NCBI GenBank assembly: GCA_051418055.1
Contig: JBPRGH010000035.1
Location: 11,773 to 75,772 of the forward strand
Origin: JBPRGH01 sp051418055
GTDB taxonomy: Bacteria > Bacteroidota > Bacteroidia > Cytophagales > Cyclobacteriaceae
Reading direction: 5' to 3'
DNA length: 64,000 bases
The translations under genes were made by a program, and so were the position numbers. Of this stretch, positions 63,316 to 64,000 are shown one piece after another; the first letter of the stretch is position 1, and every line of letters begins with the position of its first letter. The notes beneath the pieces are model-generated. The model searched no databases. It saw nothing but the letters and a program-made list of their open reading frames with translations, and was not told where the DNA came from.

Positions 63316-63439
63316 AAACACGCTGGTGTTTTCGCCAAAACACCGTGGTGTTTGCTCCTAAACACGCTGGTGTTTTTGAAAAACACCATGGTGTTTGTAG
63401 TGGAACACGCTGGTCTTTTTGGAAAACACCACGGTGTTT
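63316..63439. repeat. Array of six 16-bp palindromes at 21-22 bp spacing
   Basis: Units start at 63316, 63338, 63360, 63381, 63403 and 63424. Units 1, 3 and 5 read AAACACGCTGGTGTTT (unit 5 with two changes). Units 2, 4 and 6 read AAACACC-NN-GGTGTTT with NN = GT, AT, AC. The two types alternate strictly. Spacing equals two helical turns, so all units face the same side of the DNA. No gene lies inside, and open frames here are made by the repeat itself. Confidence 0.9.
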
Positions 63440-63567
63440 TTTTGCAAGACATTGTATCCTTTACAATGGTCAATTAAATATTATAATTGTACAACGAATA
63501 ATTACCTTCCCTAAAGAAAGAAGTCTTATCATTATTTTTATGAATTTCTTTAAATACTCGACAATAC

Positions 63568-63610
63568 TTGGAATAATAATTGCATTAATTCAATTATCTA
63601 GATAATCCCG
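63568..63610 (+). repeat. Second direct repeat family, copy B
   Basis: It matches copy A (63073-63113) about 495 nt upstream in the same orientation, including TAATTGCATTAATT and ATCTAGATAA. The two copies bracket the palindrome array. Confidence 0.75.
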
Positions 63611-64000
63611 TATTCACGAACACCGAACTTAAAACTACAAGTCGGCAAGGCCCCACTATTTTCAGTGCAGGACGACCTAAGTCATTTCTCATTTTTAGAA
63701 TTAAACCTATAGAAGGCTATGTCTGCCAATCGTTTTAGGTTAGCCAGGATCATTTCATCCTTCCATCACCAGCCTTTCATGCAATCCTTTACAAGAAGTT
63801 GTACATGATGGGGTTAAATTGGCATTCCATCTTTATACGTCATTGCGAGAACTAAAATGTCCCGCCGGGAAACACATGAAGTAAGGATGACAGAGCGTTA
63901 GCTACTATCTCCTTTCGTGCATGTAGCCGATATCCGTATAGTGCCTTGTGCCTGTTTGCGAGTGTGGTTCTGCAACTTTTGAGTCTTGAAGTATGGTACA
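63611..64000. other. Gene-free end of window
   Basis: No convincing coding frame, tRNA or terminator is seen to the right edge. A REP-like stretch CGTCATTGCGAGAA...AGGATGACA with the small palindrome TCCCGCCGGGA lies at 63838-63891. The region continues the repeat-rich character of 61.4-63.6 kb. Confidence 0.5.

Noticed and set aside
63316..63439. CRISPR array
   Set aside because: Spacers of 5-6 nt are far too short, units are perfect palindromes of two alternating types, and no cas gene is present.
63270..63605. Open frames on both strands across the palindrome array
   Set aside because: Their peptides only repeat KHHGVF/NTSVF-like words made by the palindromes in several frames. No start context or neighbours support them.

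Overview
The window looks like chromosomal DNA of a Bacteroidota bacterium, probably of the order Cytophagales. Evidence: bacillithiol synthesis (BshA), a BatD protein, a GH3 and beta-lactamase fusion, many short MKK-type lipoproteins, TAnnTTTG promoter cores, weak Shine-Dalgarno sites, AT-rich DNA and REP-like intergenic repeats. No rRNA, tRNA or CRISPR array was found. Genus-level placement is inference.

Bases 1-33,800 are mostly housekeeping. They hold the 3' part of a GH3 and serine hydrolase gene, bshA, a fatty-acid hydroxylase, an AAA+/VWA/AlbA_2 operon, PhoH, prfB with its programmed +1 frameshift, queG, batD, aroC, a dicarboxylate symporter, an Nfu iron-sulfur scaffold, rpmA-rplU, a TPR histidine kinase, hemE, an EamA transporter, and a long GAF/PAS sensor with no visible output domain. 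A minus-strand operon follows: 2-oxoglutarate dehydrogenase (sucA, sucB, a 60-residue membrane protein, lpdA) ending with a rhomboid protease.

Bases 33,800-45,000 open with a repeat-filled gap. Then come rpsP-rimM-trmD, rplS, a class I fructose-bisphosphate aldolase and accD, whose usual zinc cysteines are all replaced. On the minus strand is a cytochrome c maturation operon (ccmB, ccmC, ccmD, ccmE, ccmF) led by a Wzz-like gene. Its CcmE carries CxxxY instead of HxxxY, and ccmA, ccmG and ccmH are not present here.

Bases 45,000-61,350 form a surface polysaccharide locus. It has a UDP-sugar dehydrogenase, rfbB-rfbA-rfbC-rfbD (dTDP-L-rhamnose), gmd-fcl (GDP-L-fucose), glycosyltransferases, a Wzx-like flippase, a Wzy-like polymerase, an O-antigen-ligase-like protein, two methyltransferases and a WecA-like initiating transferase. 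The genes overlap or abut, and the 52.4-59.8 kb core is visibly richer in A+T.

Bases 61,350-64,000 are repeat-rich and almost gene-free. They contain a foldback element of about 138 nt, a UPF0175-PIN toxin-antitoxin pair with a nonsense codon in the toxin, flanked by direct repeats of about 136 nt, and an array of six small palindromes spaced 21-22 bp apart between two direct repeats of about 43 nt. This tail and the variant Ccm operon are the least ordinary parts of the window.
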